Shown here piece after piece: positions 1 through 10,462 of a stretch of 64,000 nt of DNA. Source of the stretch: Collibacillus ludicampi (GTDB lineage Bacteria > Bacillota > Bacilli > Tumebacillales > BOQE01); NCBI RefSeq assembly GCF_023705585.1, contig NZ_BOQE01000001.1, positions 1,005,341 through 1,069,340 of the forward strand. Direction: 5' to 3'. The notes under the pieces are model-generated. The model was not told the DNA's origin, searched no databases, and was given only the letters and a program-made list of their open reading frames with translations. The stretch's first letter is position 1, and each line of letters starts with the position of its first letter. The position numbers and the translations under genes were made by a program.

Positions 1-340
1 GTTTCCATTTTGGCCGTTAACGGGGTATATGCTTAGCGCGTAATTGCGAATTTGGAGGTCGCCTCGCTTCCTTTAGAACGTTCAAGGTGCAAATGCTTTG
101 CGTGAGAAAGCGACCTTGGAGGTCGTCTCGCAACATTTGATCATTATTCTTTGCGAGACGACCTCCACGGAGCATGAGCGCAAAGCATTTGCCCCATACG
201 ACGACCTCCACGGAGCGCGAACGCAAAGCATATACCCGCTGAGACGACCTCCACGGAGCGCGAACGCAAAGCATATACCCGCTGAGACGACCTCCACGGA
301 GCGCGAACGCAAAGCATACGCCCGCCAAACTACAGATTTT
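1..340. repeat. Repeat copy A: nested palindrome plus 43-bp tandem array
   Basis: This gap downstream of ligA holds no gene. A large hairpin spans 93-188: outer arms ATGCTTTGCG (93-102) and CGCAAAGCAT (179-188), and 16-bp perfect inner arms at 118-133 and 151-166 (GGAGGTCGTCTCGCAA and its complement). The right half of this unit (GACGACCTCCACGGAGC followed by CGCAAAGCAT) is then repeated in tandem with starts at 200, 243 and 286, a 43-bp period. Positions 30-66 carry a further degenerate half-unit. Short ORFs rich in the peptide ALRSRSVEVV arise only from the repeat. Related copies lie near 2.7, 4.5, 20.5 and 30.8 kb. Confidence 0.85.
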
Positions 341-344
341 CAAA

Positions 345-376
345 GAAAATGCCGTTCATCCAGGAACGGCATTTTT
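345..376 (-). terminator. Intrinsic terminator after ligA
   Basis: A GCCGTTC/GAACGGC stem with a 5-base loop is flanked by A-rich sequence on the left and T-rich sequence on the right, so it could work in both directions. It lies about 95 bases past the ligA stop. Confidence 0.7.
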
Positions 377-468
377 GTTCATTCGTTATCTGTTCGCGTA
401 ATGTACACGGCATTGGCTGTTTGCAAACGTGTCGTTTGAAAATCTCCCGAATCGAAAGCGCCCGGTAT

Positions 469-2517
<2,049 letters not shown>

Positions 2518-2663
2518 CTATCCTATCATTGCAAATCCCCTTCATGCCATACCATGAGACATTTTTGCGACGAAACGAAGCACACCTTCATTTTCCGATC
2601 CTTGCGCGAAAGGTACGCCCGCCAAATCAAAAGTACCATCGGAGGATTGAAAACTGCCTTGGA

Positions 2664-2820
2664 CGGGCGTAATGCTTTGCGTGAGTGAGCGACTTTGAAG
2701 GTCGTCTCGCAACATTTGATTACTATTTCATGCGAGACGACCTTCACGGAGCATGAGCGCAAAGCATATACCCGCTGAGACGACCTCCACGGAGCATGAA
2801 CGCAAAGCATACGCCCCACC
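2664..2820. repeat. Repeat copy B, between ligA and ilvA
   Basis: Most of the 436-base gap between ilvA and ligA is this element. Inner arms GAAGGTCGTCTCGCA (2697-2711) and its complement (2731-2745) lie inside outer GCTTTGCG/CGCAAAGC arms, and one extra right half-unit follows, ending at CGCAAAGCATACGCCC. The flank CAGATTTTCAAAGAAAA just to the right is also found next to copy A, so the mobile or duplicated unit is probably longer than the palindrome. No gene is visible in the rest of the gap. Confidence 0.85.
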
Positions 2821-2837
2821 AAACTCCAGATTTTCAA

Positions 2838-2882
2838 AGAAAAAAGAGCCCCTCTCCCAAGAGTCATTGGGAAGAGGAGCCC
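2838..2882 (-). terminator. Intrinsic terminator after ilvA
   Basis: A long stem (GGGCTCCTCTTCCCAA paired with TTGGGAGAGGGGCTC) is followed on the minus strand by TTTTTTC. It lies 36 bases past the ilvA stop and adjoins repeat copy B. Confidence 0.9.
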
Positions 2883-2917
2883 TATAGATAATCACTTTGA
2901 TTCACAAACGAACCTGA

Positions 2918-4180
2918 TCAGATCAGCAAATTAAACAAGTAAGGATCCTTCGTGATCTCGATATATTGGATACCGTTCCGGTTCAATCGATCGATTAACG
3001 GGTGATAATCGTCTTTACATTTCAGCTCGATTCCAACCAAAGCGGGCCCGTTGTCTTTATTGTTCTTTTTGGTGTATTCAAAACGCGTGATGTCGTCATG
3101 CGGACCTAATACTTTATCCACAAACTCGCGCAAAGCACCGGCACGCTGCGGAAAATTGATAATAAAATAATGTTTCAATCCCTCATACAATAAGGACCTT
3201 TCTTTAATTTCCTGCATCCGGTCGATATCATTATTTCCTCCGCTGACAATACAGACGACGTTCTTCCCTGCGATCTCATCACGATAAAAATCGAGTGCGG
3301 CAATCGGCAAGGCTCCTGCAGGCTCTGCGACGATCGCATTTTCGTTATACAATTCGAGGATTGTCGTACAGACCTTTCCTTCCGGTACCAATACGATATC
3401 ATCGAGTATGTCTTTGCAAATCTCCATCGTGAGATGCCCCACCTGTTTCACCGCCGCGCCATCAACAAATTTTTCGATATCCTTGAGGGTAATCACGTCG
3501 TTTTTATCCAAAGATTCTTTCATTCCAGGGGCGCCTGCCGGTTCCACACCGATGATTTTGGTTGAAGGACTGATTCCTTTGATGTACGTACCTACTCCTG
3601 ATGCCAGCCCTCCCCCTCCGATGCTGACAAAAACATAATCAATGTGTTCTTCCATGTCATTCATAATCTCGATACCGACCGTACCTTGACCGGAAATAAT
3701 TCGCGGATCATCGAACGGATGGACGAAGGTCATTTTTTCTTGCTGACAGTATTTCACGGCTTCCGAATAGGAATCGTCAAACGTATCGCCTGTCAGGATG
3801 ACTTCCACGTAGGAACCGCCGAACAATTTTACCTGAGAGACTTTCTGCCTGGGCGTCGGGGTTGGCATAAAAATTTTCCCTTGGATGCCCAATAGCTTAC
3901 AAGAGTAAGCCACACCTTGCGCATGATTTCCCGCGCTCGCACAAACCACACCATTTTTCAATTCTTCTTCCGACAAACTTTGAATGAAGTTGTACGCGCC
4001 TCTGATTTTAAAAGATCTGACCACCTGAAGGTCTTCACGCTTCAAATAGGTATTGCAGTTATATCGGTCGGATAAAAGGATATTTCTTTGCAAGGGAGTC
4101 TTTTGAATCACATCTTTTAGGTGGTGATTCGCAACAATGATATCTTCTAATGTCACTTTACCTAATGTTACTTTCCCCAT
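2918..4180 (-). CDS. ilvA: Threonine dehydratase IlvA (biosynthetic)
   Basis: The enzyme deaminates L-threonine to 2-oxobutanoate, the first step of isoleucine synthesis, with pyridoxal phosphate. The 420-residue product has the PLP lysine in RSFKIRGAYN, the phosphate-binding loop SIGGGGLASG, and one C-terminal ACT-like regulatory domain (FPQRAGALREFVDKVLGPHDD), which is the Bacillus-type short form rather than the two-domain E. coli form. The ATG at 4180 has GGAGGA 9 bases upstream; an upstream TTG would place the Shine-Dalgarno sequence inside the gene. No other ilv/leu gene is near. It interrupts the pcrA-ligA pair known in B. subtilis and is bracketed by repeat copies B and C. Confidence 0.95.
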   Translation of the reverse strand: MGKVTLGKVTLEDIIVANHHLKDVIQKTPLQRNILLSDRYNCNTYLKREDLQVVRSFKIRGAYNFIQSLSEEELKNGVVCASAGNHAQGVAYSCKLLGIQGKIFMPTPTPRQKVSQVKLFGGSYVEVILTGDTFDDSYSEAVKYCQQEKMTFVHPFDDPRIISGQGTVGIEIMNDMEEHIDYVFVSIGGGGLASGVGTYIKGISPSTKIIGVEPAGAPGMKESLDKNDVITLKDIEKFVDGAAVKQVGHLTMEICKDILDDIVLVPEGKVCTTILELYNENAIVAEPAGALPIAALDFYRDEIAGKNVVCIVSGGNNDIDRMQEIKERSLLYEGLKHYFIINFPQRAGALREFVDKVLGPHDDITRFEYTKKNNKDNGPALVGIELKCKDDYHPLIDRLNRNGIQYIEITKDPYLFNLLI

Positions 4181-4280
4181 GTCATTGCTTCCTCCAAACA
4201 AACAATTCGTATCATAATTTTGTTTATTTCATTACTTTATCACTGAACGCCAAATCAGACAAACGTGAATTTTTTTGTCA

Positions 4281-4302
4281 ATCCAAACTGAAACGTTTGG
4301 AT
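4281..4302. promoter_or_regulatory. Palindrome and promoter region upstream of ilvA
   Basis: ATCCAAAC and GTTTGGAT form a perfect 8-bp inverted repeat with a 6-base centre. It lies just upstream of promoter-like sequence on the minus strand (TTGTCT, 17 bases, TAAAGT near 4225-4260), so it could be an operator for ilvA. No T-box leader is visible. The regulator is unknown. Confidence 0.4.
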
Positions 4303-4393
4303 CAAGCGTTTCCCGCCAGTGAAGAAGCAGAAACAGGATCAGAGAATCTACTCGGAAAAACACTCTGAAAATTCTTACTTGTAAATTAGTACT

Positions 4394-4607
4394 TGGGTGG
4401 ATGTATCGCTTTGCGCTTAGGTTCTTTGAGGCATATGCTTTGCGCTCATGCTCCGTGAAGGTCGTCTCGCATAGAATAATAAACAAATGTTGCGAGACGA
4501 CCTTCAAAGTCGCTATTACGCGCAAAGCATATGCCTTCTTAACGGTTTATAGGTAGCGGAACGACCTTCAACTCCCCTCTGCGCTGCAAAGCGATACGAT
4601 CCACCCA
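4394..4607. repeat. Repeat copy C: one palindrome nested inside another
   Basis: This 605-base gap between pcrA and ilvA contains no gene. An outer element begins TGGGTGGATGTATCGCTTTGCGC and ends with the complement GCAAAGCGATACGATCCACCCA. Inserted in its left half is a complete second element with GGCATATGCTTTGCGC/GCGCAAAGCATATGCC arms and inner arms at 4457-4471 and 4491-4505. The uninterrupted version of the outer element is seen at 20406-20525, so C shows one member inserted into another. Confidence 0.85.
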
Positions 4608-4703
4608 AAAGATACTCCGTTTCTCTGTGGCAGCCTCAAACTTCTAATTCTGCACAAGAAACATTTCATTCTCTGATGGCGACGCTTGCAGCATGGGTTA
4701 CTA

Positions 4704-4741
4704 TAAAAAAAAGAGGTCCGAGCACATTTCAGACCTCTCAT
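4704..4741 (-). terminator. Intrinsic terminator after pcrA
   Basis: AGAGGTC and GACCTCT form the stem, followed on the minus strand by eight T residues. It lies 45 bases past the pcrA stop. Confidence 0.9.
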
Positions 4742-4785
4742 GATGGATCATACCGAATGGTAAGGGAGGACAATAGAACGGCGTT

Positions 4786-7023
4786 TCAACACTTCGTGAT
4801 CGGTGCGAATCGCGCCAACAGTTTTCTTTCCCCAATCGGCTCCGGGAAGAGAACGACCAGTTCAAGATCATCTCCGGATCCGGAGCGGCCGACGATTTGA
4901 CCGATCCCCCACTTTTTATGCTGCACTTGTTCACCGATATCCCAAGACAAAGAAAGATCGGCTCCCATTCCTTTGGGAATCTGCAATCTTCCGGGAATGG
5001 CTTGTGCGCGTGCATCCTGCCGTCCATTCTGTCCCTGAATGTTCCATTGACCCAATTGGGCTCTCCGATAGCCGATTTCCTCGATCAAGGACTTGGGAAT
5101 CTCTTGCAAGAAGCGGGATTCCGGGTTATTTTTCGTTTGTCCGAACAACATGCGGGACAACGAAGCTGTAAGAAACAACTTTTCCTCCGCGCGCGTGATC
5201 CCGACATAACACAGACGTCTCTCTTCTTCGATCTCATCTTCGTTGCCGAGCGTTCTCATATGCGGAAACACACCTTCTTCCAATCCGACCAAAAAGACGA
5301 TCGGAAATTCCAGTCCTTTGGCCGCATGCAATGTCATCAGCGTGACCGTATCCGCCTCTTCGTCCACTTCGTCGACATCCGCCACAAGCGCGACATCTGT
5401 CAGAAATTCCAGCAGCTTGCCCCCCGTTGAAGCCGATTGCTTCTTGTCGAACTCCCGGGTGACCGACAGGAACTCGTCAATATTCTCGAGACGCGTTTGC
5501 GCTTCAATCTTCTTCTCGGCTTCCTGTTCCAATTCCCGCCTGTATCCGGTCAACTTTAACATTTCTTCCGTCAGTTCCGTGACCGAGAGAAATTGCGCTT
5601 GTGTCGCCAGGTTGCGGATCAGCAGAACGAATTCTTTAATCTTCTTGTTAAACCGCGCGGACAATCCGACCTGTTCGATTTCCTGCATCGCCGCAAACAA
5701 AGACATTCCGTGCGCTGAGGCATAGGCTTGAATTTTCTCCAAGGTCGAATCTCCAATCCCCCTTTTGGGGACATTGATGATACGCGTTAACGAAATGTCG
5801 TCGCTCATATTGGCGATGAGGCGAAGATATGCGAGAACATCTTTGATCTCTTTGCGTTCATAGAACTTGATGCCGCCGACCAAGGTGTAGGGAATGTTCG
5901 CTTTGATGAAGCTCTCCTCGAGCACGCGGGATTGCGCGTTGGTACGGTACAACACTGCGCAATCCCTGCGCATCCTTCCCTGTTCCACGTAATTCTGGAT
6001 CTGCTGCACGACAAAAAGCGCTTCATCATGTTCGTTCATGGCCCGGTAGAAACTGATCGGTTCCCCCACAGGCTTGTCCGACCAGAGATTCTTCTCCTTG
6101 CGTTGCTTGTTGTTGGCAATCACATGGTTGGCAGCTTCAAGGATCGTTTTTGTTGAACGATAGTTCTGTTCGAGTTTGATCACTGTGGCATCCGGATAGT
6201 CTCTTTCGAAATGAAGAATATTACGGATGTCGGCACCCCGCCATGCGTAAATCGATTGGTCCGAATCACCGACGACGCAGAGATTGCGCCGTTTTTCCGC
6301 CAAAAGCTTGACCAAGCGGTACTGGGCATGATTGGTGTCCTGATATTCGTCCACATGAATATAATGAAACTTGTTTTGATAAAACGAGAGGGTCGACGGA
6401 TCAGACTCGAACAGATCGACCGTTTTGAAAATCAGGTCATCAAAATCGAGGGAATTGTTAGCGCGCAATTTTTTCTGGTAAGCTTCATACACTTGCGCCA
6501 CAACCTGGTCAAACAACGTCTGTGCTTTCTGTGCAAAAGTCCGGTATGATTTCAATTCGTTCTTCGCATGGGAAATCACCGCTTGCACGGCCCTCGGCTC
6601 ATACTTCTTCGGATCCAGGTTCAATTCGGACATACATTGTTTGATCGCCGTCAGCTGATCAGCCGAATCAAGGATCGTGAACGAATGCGTATACCCCAGT
6701 TTGTCGATATCCCTGCGTAAAATGCGCACACACATCGAATGAAATGTGGAAACCCATATGTCATTGGCCATCATCCCGATCAGCCGCTCCACCCGTTCCT
6801 GCATTTCCCGCGCCGCTTTGTTTGTAAACGTGATGGCGAGAATCGACCATGGGGCCACTTTTCTTTCCTGTATCAAATAAGCAATCCGCCGGGTTAATAC
6901 GCTCGTCTTCCCGGAACCTGCTCCCGCAAGAATCAGAAGCGGACCTTCCTGATGGATGACCGCCTCTTTCTGTTGAGGGTTCAATCCCTCAAGAATCGCC
7001 TCCGCTCCACCTACCGTAAACAT
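4786..7023 (-). CDS. pcrA: ATP-dependent DNA helicase PcrA (UvrD/Rep family)
   Basis: This is an SF1A 3'-5' helicase for repair, for removing recombinase filaments and for clearing replication-transcription conflicts. The product (about 745 residues) has Walker A AGAGSGKTSVLTRR, motif II VDEYQDTN, motif III GDSDQSIYAWRGAD, motif IV EQNYRSTKTIL, motifs V/VI (MTLHAAKGLEFP, VGITRAEEKL) and a C-terminal Tudor-like RNA-polymerase-binding module (VQHKKWGIGQIV). The ATG at 7023 matches the family N-terminus but its GAGG is only 3 bases away; a GTG at 7032 is the alternative. In B. subtilis pcrB lies directly upstream; here an HD gene and rseP intervene. Confidence 0.97.
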   Translation of the reverse strand: MFTVGGAEAILEGLNPQQKEAVIHQEGPLLILAGAGSGKTSVLTRRIAYLIQERKVAPWSILAITFTNKAAREMQERVERLIGMMANDIWVSTFHSMCVRILRRDIDKLGYTHSFTILDSADQLTAIKQCMSELNLDPKKYEPRAVQAVISHAKNELKSYRTFAQKAQTLFDQVVAQVYEAYQKKLRANNSLDFDDLIFKTVDLFESDPSTLSFYQNKFHYIHVDEYQDTNHAQYRLVKLLAEKRRNLCVVGDSDQSIYAWRGADIRNILHFERDYPDATVIKLEQNYRSTKTILEAANHVIANNKQRKEKNLWSDKPVGEPISFYRAMNEHDEALFVVQQIQNYVEQGRMRRDCAVLYRTNAQSRVLEESFIKANIPYTLVGGIKFYERKEIKDVLAYLRLIANMSDDISLTRIINVPKRGIGDSTLEKIQAYASAHGMSLFAAMQEIEQVGLSARFNKKIKEFVLLIRNLATQAQFLSVTELTEEMLKLTGYRRELEQEAEKKIEAQTRLENIDEFLSVTREFDKKQSASTGGKLLEFLTDVALVADVDEVDEEADTVTLMTLHAAKGLEFPIVFLVGLEEGVFPHMRTLGNEDEIEEERRLCYVGITRAEEKLFLTASLSRMLFGQTKNNPESRFLQEIPKSLIEEIGYRRAQLGQWNIQGQNGRQDARAQAIPGRLQIPKGMGADLSLSWDIGEQVQHKKWGIGQIVGRSGSGDDLELVVLFPEPIGERKLLARFAPITKC

Positions 7024-7093
7024 GTTCCTCACCCGCCTGTTCTACATTCTACCCAATAGCAACATATGTTCTCATTGTACCATATCGTACGGC

Positions 7094-8185
7094 TCATTTC
7101 CCCCTGTTATCGGCGAGACGCACCATCATCAATTCGGGCGCATACCGTCCCACGCGTTTGTACCAGCGGGACAATTGTTCCGCAGGCACTTCGGAAGTAT
7201 TTCTCGGCATGGTCATATGATATCGTATCAGGCTAGCGACTTCATACGCGAATGCGTTTCCATAGCCAAGACGGAAAAGAATGCGTAAAGCCAAGCGGGC
7301 GCCAATATTTTCATGATCGTAAAAATGACCCACAAGATCTGTCTGGATATACTGTTTTGGTACTCGTATTCCCCTCACCACATACGTATCGCCGGAATCC
7401 GTCCCTTTACGGATCGCTTCCCCGTTTTCGATCAGAACCTGTTCTCCAGCGGAGAACGGCGGGTAAGACTCGCAAAACCGTCCCAAAAACTGCTTGATCC
7501 CCGGGTACCCTTTTCCGATATCGTGCAGCAGCATCGTCCAAACCATTTTCAAATTGCTGCCCGCAACGAAGGATGCAGCCTTTAAAATGTGTTCAAAAAC
7601 TTCATACGAGTGATGAGGATTATGCTGATCAAGACCGATCGTCCCCCGATACTCAGGAATAAAACGAAAGAGCCTGCCGTCCTGCTGCAACTCGCGGATG
7701 ACTGCTACCGGATCTTCGATTAACTCTTTTTCCTTCCCGCGAAAAAAATCTCGTGCCTCTTCGTCTACATCTGCATCCTGCAACATCGCTTCAATATGCG
7801 TGAATCCCTCACTGTATGTAGGAATCTGTAGATGGCGATCCGCCCGTTTCACAAATTCAAAGTTGACCGATTCGTTATCCTTCAAACGCAATAGCGCTTG
7901 GTCTAACGGGACATCCACCAAGATCGCTCTCGTCTTCACATGCAATTTCGACGCAACCGAAAGGAAAGGACGTCGCTGTTTTTCGGTTCTCACGGAACCC
8001 AACAGCCATACATCCTGACCTTTTCGCAAGGTATTCTCGATGTTTCGCAAAAGCGCGGAGAATGACTTTGGGTCATTCTTTTCGGGAATATGTTCGAGCA
8101 ATGCCCCGCTTACTTTTGCGGAGGTTTGTCCCACAACAGTCGCTCCGGAACCGGGGATGCCAATGACGAACGTCAGATTGGGCAA
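7094..8185 (-). CDS. HD-domain protein with degenerate N-terminal P-loop
   Basis: The 363-residue product starts with a P-loop-kinase-like domain whose Walker A reads GIPGSGATVVG: the invariant lysine is alanine, so nucleotide phosphorylation is unlikely. The C-terminal half is an HD phosphohydrolase-like domain of the type attached to CCA-adding enzymes and poly(A) polymerases (HHSYEVFEH, LLHDIGKG, YDHENIGARLALRIL, LIRYH), with the metal-binding His/Asp residues present. I chose the TTG at 8185 because GGGAGGG lies 6 bases upstream; the longer frame to 8308 would run over the rseP promoter. It is divergent from rseP. The substrate is unknown; a nucleotide or tRNA-end hydrolase is possible. 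Confidence 0.8.
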   Translation of the reverse strand: MPNLTFVIGIPGSGATVVGQTSAKVSGALLEHIPEKNDPKSFSALLRNIENTLRKGQDVWLLGSVRTEKQRRPFLSVASKLHVKTRAILVDVPLDQALLRLKDNESVNFEFVKRADRHLQIPTYSEGFTHIEAMLQDADVDEEARDFFRGKEKELIEDPVAVIRELQQDGRLFRFIPEYRGTIGLDQHNPHHSYEVFEHILKAASFVAGSNLKMVWTMLLHDIGKGYPGIKQFLGRFCESYPPFSAGEQVLIENGEAIRKGTDSGDTYVVRGIRVPKQYIQTDLVGHFYDHENIGARLALRILFRLGYGNAFAYEVASLIRYHMTMPRNTSEVPAEQLSRWYKRVGRYAPELMMVRLADNRGK

Positions 8186-8287
8186 AAGAATCCCTCCCTG
8201 CAGGCGCACGATCTTTTTTATATCATACCTGAAACTCGGGATGCTCACACCTTTTCGAAATCTGTCACCTGTCTCCAATTCTATACA

Positions 8288-8298
8288 TGGTATAATAA
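8288..8298 (+). promoter_or_regulatory. Probable rseP promoter (extended -10)
   Basis: TGGTATAAT is an extended -10 element about 70 bases ahead of rseP. No good -35 is visible, which is usual for extended -10 promoters. Confidence 0.5.
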
Positions 8299-8364
8299 AG
8301 TCGTACACGCATAAATTTTGGGTATTCGGGTCAACCTATATAGCGTTAGGAGTGATGAGGACGG

Positions 8365-9393
8365 ATGAATATCGTATTGGCCATTTTGGCCCTCGGTTTT
8401 CTCATATTCATCCACGAATTGGGGCACTTTTGGGCAGCTCGTGCCACAGGAGTTCGTGTGGAAGAATTCGCAGTTGGTTTCGGTCCGCCGATCGTTAAAT
8501 ATAAACGAAAAGGAATCAATTACCGCTTGAACTGGATTCCTCTTGGCGGTTATGTCAAGATGCTCGGGGAAGATAATCCGGAAGCCTCGGATGCGCCCGA
8601 CAGCTTCAACAATCGGCCCATTTGGGCGCGGTTTATCGTATTAATCGCCGGAGTGACGATGAATATCATCGGAGCGATCCTCATCCTTACACTTCTCTAT
8701 AATGTATATGGCGTTCCCACTTACAAATATTATGTAGAGAACGTTATGGAAGGCCCCGCAAAAGCGGCCGGCATGAAACCTGGCGATGTCCTTTATTCGG
8801 TCGATGGCCAGCGAATCACCTCATTCGACGTATTCACAAACGAAGTCAAAGCTCATCAGGGCGGCACCATCACCGTCGACGTGGAACGAAACGGGAAACA
8901 TATCCCTTTATCGATCACACCGATGACGAAAGATGGCAAGACGCAGGTGGGCATCTCGATCGGGATGAAGCAGGAGTTTGTCAAAACGGGAAACTTGCTA
9001 GCGAATACACAAGCCGCCATCACACAAACCAGCAATTTGACATTTCTCATGTTTGACGGCATTCGTCAACTTGTCATTGGCCACGTTCCGCTGCAAGATT
9101 TATCCGGCCCCGTTGAGATGATTCGCATCACAGGGCAGCAGGCTGAGACAGGAATGCCCAATTTCCTCTATATTGTGGCGGCACTCTCCATCAATCTGGC
9201 TGTCTTTAATATCCTCCCACTTCCTGCGTTGGATGGCGGGCGGATCGTCTTTTTGATCATCGAAGCCATCCGCCGAGGCAAACGTGTTTCCCTGGAAAAA
9301 GAAGCATCGATCAATTTCATTGGCATTCTTTTTCTTCTCGGGTTAATGGTGATCGTAACCTTTAAGGATGTATTTAAGCTGTTAAGCGAATAA
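8365..9393 (+). CDS. rseP: Site-2 intramembrane zinc protease RseP/RasP
   Basis: The protein cuts transmembrane anti-sigma factors and other membrane substrates. It has the HELGHF zinc motif in the first membrane segment, a second segment around residues 90-110, one PDZ domain (roughly 120-205, AAGMKPGDVLYSVDGQ), the second metal motif NILPLPALDGG and a final membrane segment; 342 residues is slightly short but normal for single-PDZ Firmicute RasP. The ATG at 8365 follows GGAGTGATGAGGACGG. In most Firmicutes rseP follows dxr and precedes proS; here it is alone between the HD gene and pcrB, with its own promoter and terminator. Confidence 0.96.
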   Translation: MNIVLAILALGFLIFIHELGHFWAARATGVRVEEFAVGFGPPIVKYKRKGINYRLNWIPLGGYVKMLGEDNPEASDAPDSFNNRPIWARFIVLIAGVTMNIIGAILILTLLYNVYGVPTYKYYVENVMEGPAKAAGMKPGDVLYSVDGQRITSFDVFTNEVKAHQGGTITVDVERNGKHIPLSITPMTKDGKTQVGISIGMKQEFVKTGNLLANTQAAITQTSNLTFLMFDGIRQLVIGHVPLQDLSGPVEMIRITGQQAETGMPNFLYIVAALSINLAVFNILPLPALDGGRIVFLIIEAIRRGKRVSLEKEASINFIGILFLLGLMVIVTFKDVFKLLSE

Positions 9394-9403
9394 CAAAGAC
9401 TTG

Positions 9404-9434
9404 AGTCTTGGGCCTCGTGCCCAAGACTTTTTTC
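9404..9434 (+). terminator. Intrinsic terminator after rseP
   Basis: AGTCTTGGGC (9404-9413) pairs with GCCCAAGACT (9419-9428) and is followed by seven T residues. It separates rseP from the candidate small RNA downstream. Confidence 0.95.
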
Positions 9435-9486
9435 TCCGTTGGAGCATCGAATGATAAACCATCCGCTTGCTAAAAAAGAAAAAGGG

Positions 9487-9515
9487 TTGACCCCTATTTA
9501 GAATTTTGGTATAGT
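9487..9515 (+). promoter_or_regulatory. Sigma-A promoter of candidate small RNA
   Basis: TTGACC (9487-9492) and TATAGT (9510-9515) are separated by exactly 17 bases. The promoter faces away from pcrB and lies after the rseP terminator, so it serves neither neighbouring coding gene. Confidence 0.7.
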
Positions 9516-9521
9516 AAAGCA

Positions 9522-9611
9522 TCGAAGAGAACATGACATGATTCGACATCATGTCCCATTACATAACAACGACTTGTGACGCATGAAAGATGCGTTGTGG
9601 GTCGTTTTTTT
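9522..9611 (+). ncRNA. Candidate small RNA, about 90 nt
   Basis: Between the promoter at 9487-9515 and a terminator ending at 9611 there is no open reading frame of useful size. The predicted transcript has a perfect 8-bp hairpin (GACATGAT, loop TCGAC, ATCATGTC; 9535-9555), an unpaired stretch, and a terminator hairpin (ACGAC…ACGCAT, loop, ATGCGT…GTCGT) ending in seven T residues. The T-tract is only on the plus strand, so it is not the pcrB terminator. No known family (6S, SRP, tmRNA, T-box) fits. Its function is unknown; the 3' part is convergent with pcrB. Confidence 0.55.
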
Positions 9612-9622
9612 ATTTTCATTCG

Positions 9623-10315
9623 TTATTTAACCGCACGTACGGTCTCGTAAACCGCTTCAATCCCCCGTTCGTATAAAGCGTTTCCCACGACGATCGTATC
9701 GGCCCACTCGCCCATCTCTGCCCCCTTCTCATACGAGTCGATTCCGCCTCCATAGACTAAGTGAGCGTTTGTCGAACGCCTGATTTCCATAACGGTTTGA
9801 ACATCTCCGTAACTGCCGCTGTACTCGATATAGATCGTGTTCATGCCGAAAAGCCGCTCCCCCGCAACGGCGTATGCGGCCGCCTCCTCCGCGGAAAGAC
9901 CGGTCTTCGCCTCCGTCGCCTTGGCAACAGCCGCATCACCGTTTAAGACCAGATAGCCTTCCACGACAACCTTATGCCACGGAATCAAAGCCCCATACTC
10001 GCAAACGGCTTGCATATGATGACCGATCAACCATTCTGTCGATCCAGCATTCAAGACGACAGGAATCCCATACCCGTCCACTCCCGGAACAATGGCCGTC
10101 CGCTTTGAAACTTCCTGCCATACGGGCAAATGAGGCACAGCTTCTCGAACTAAGGTGTATAATCGATGCGATTTCTCGAATGTAATCCCTTGGGTTCCCC
10201 CTAACAGAATGGCGTCCGTTCCCGTCTGTCCGATCTCCCTCAATAATTCTTTCGTGATCGGGCGATCCGGATCCAACTTTACCGCATGACGCCAAGTTTT
10301 CCATGCGGTTGACAA
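9623..10315 (-). CDS. pcrB: Heptaprenylglyceryl phosphate synthase PcrB
   Basis: PcrB is a TIM-barrel prenyltransferase that joins heptaprenyl diphosphate to sn-glycerol-1-phosphate, making an archaeal-type ether lipid precursor found in Firmicutes. The 230-residue product has the family hallmarks KLDPDRP near the start, the barrel motifs ILLGGTQGIT and EYSGSYGD, and the C-terminal phosphate-binding VYGGGI…VVGNALYE. The start is TTG at 10315 with GGGAGG 9 bases upstream. In B. subtilis yerC-pcrB-pcrA-ligA are clustered, as they are here, but with insertions between pcrB and pcrA. Confidence 0.95.
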   Translation of the reverse strand: MSTAWKTWRHAVKLDPDRPITKELLREIGQTGTDAILLGGTQGITFEKSHRLYTLVREAVPHLPVWQEVSKRTAIVPGVDGYGIPVVLNAGSTEWLIGHHMQAVCEYGALIPWHKVVVEGYLVLNGDAAVAKATEAKTGLSAEEAAAYAVAGERLFGMNTIYIEYSGSYGDVQTVMEIRRSTNAHLVYGGGIDSYEKGAEMGEWADTIVVGNALYERGIEAVYETVRAVK

Positions 10316-10462
10316 AACATTCCGCCTCCCTGAAAATATGCATATTCCCTAGGTGATTCAAGTTGCCTCAAATGGGGCTAACAGGTATGGGTATCGCCCG
10401 CCAATGGATGAAACATTCACCTCCGACGGATCATGCGACATGTGACCTGGCTTCAAGCGGCA

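Noticed and set aside
196-330. CRISPR-like array of regularly spaced repeats
   Set aside because: The 43-bp units are contiguous tandem copies without variable spacers, and no cas genes are present.
17-439. Overlapping ORFs encoding repeated peptides such as ALRSRSVEVV (also near 2.6, 4.4 and 30.8 kb)
   Set aside because: They exist in several frames and both strands only because the DNA repeat is palindromic; none has a ribosome-binding site or family match.
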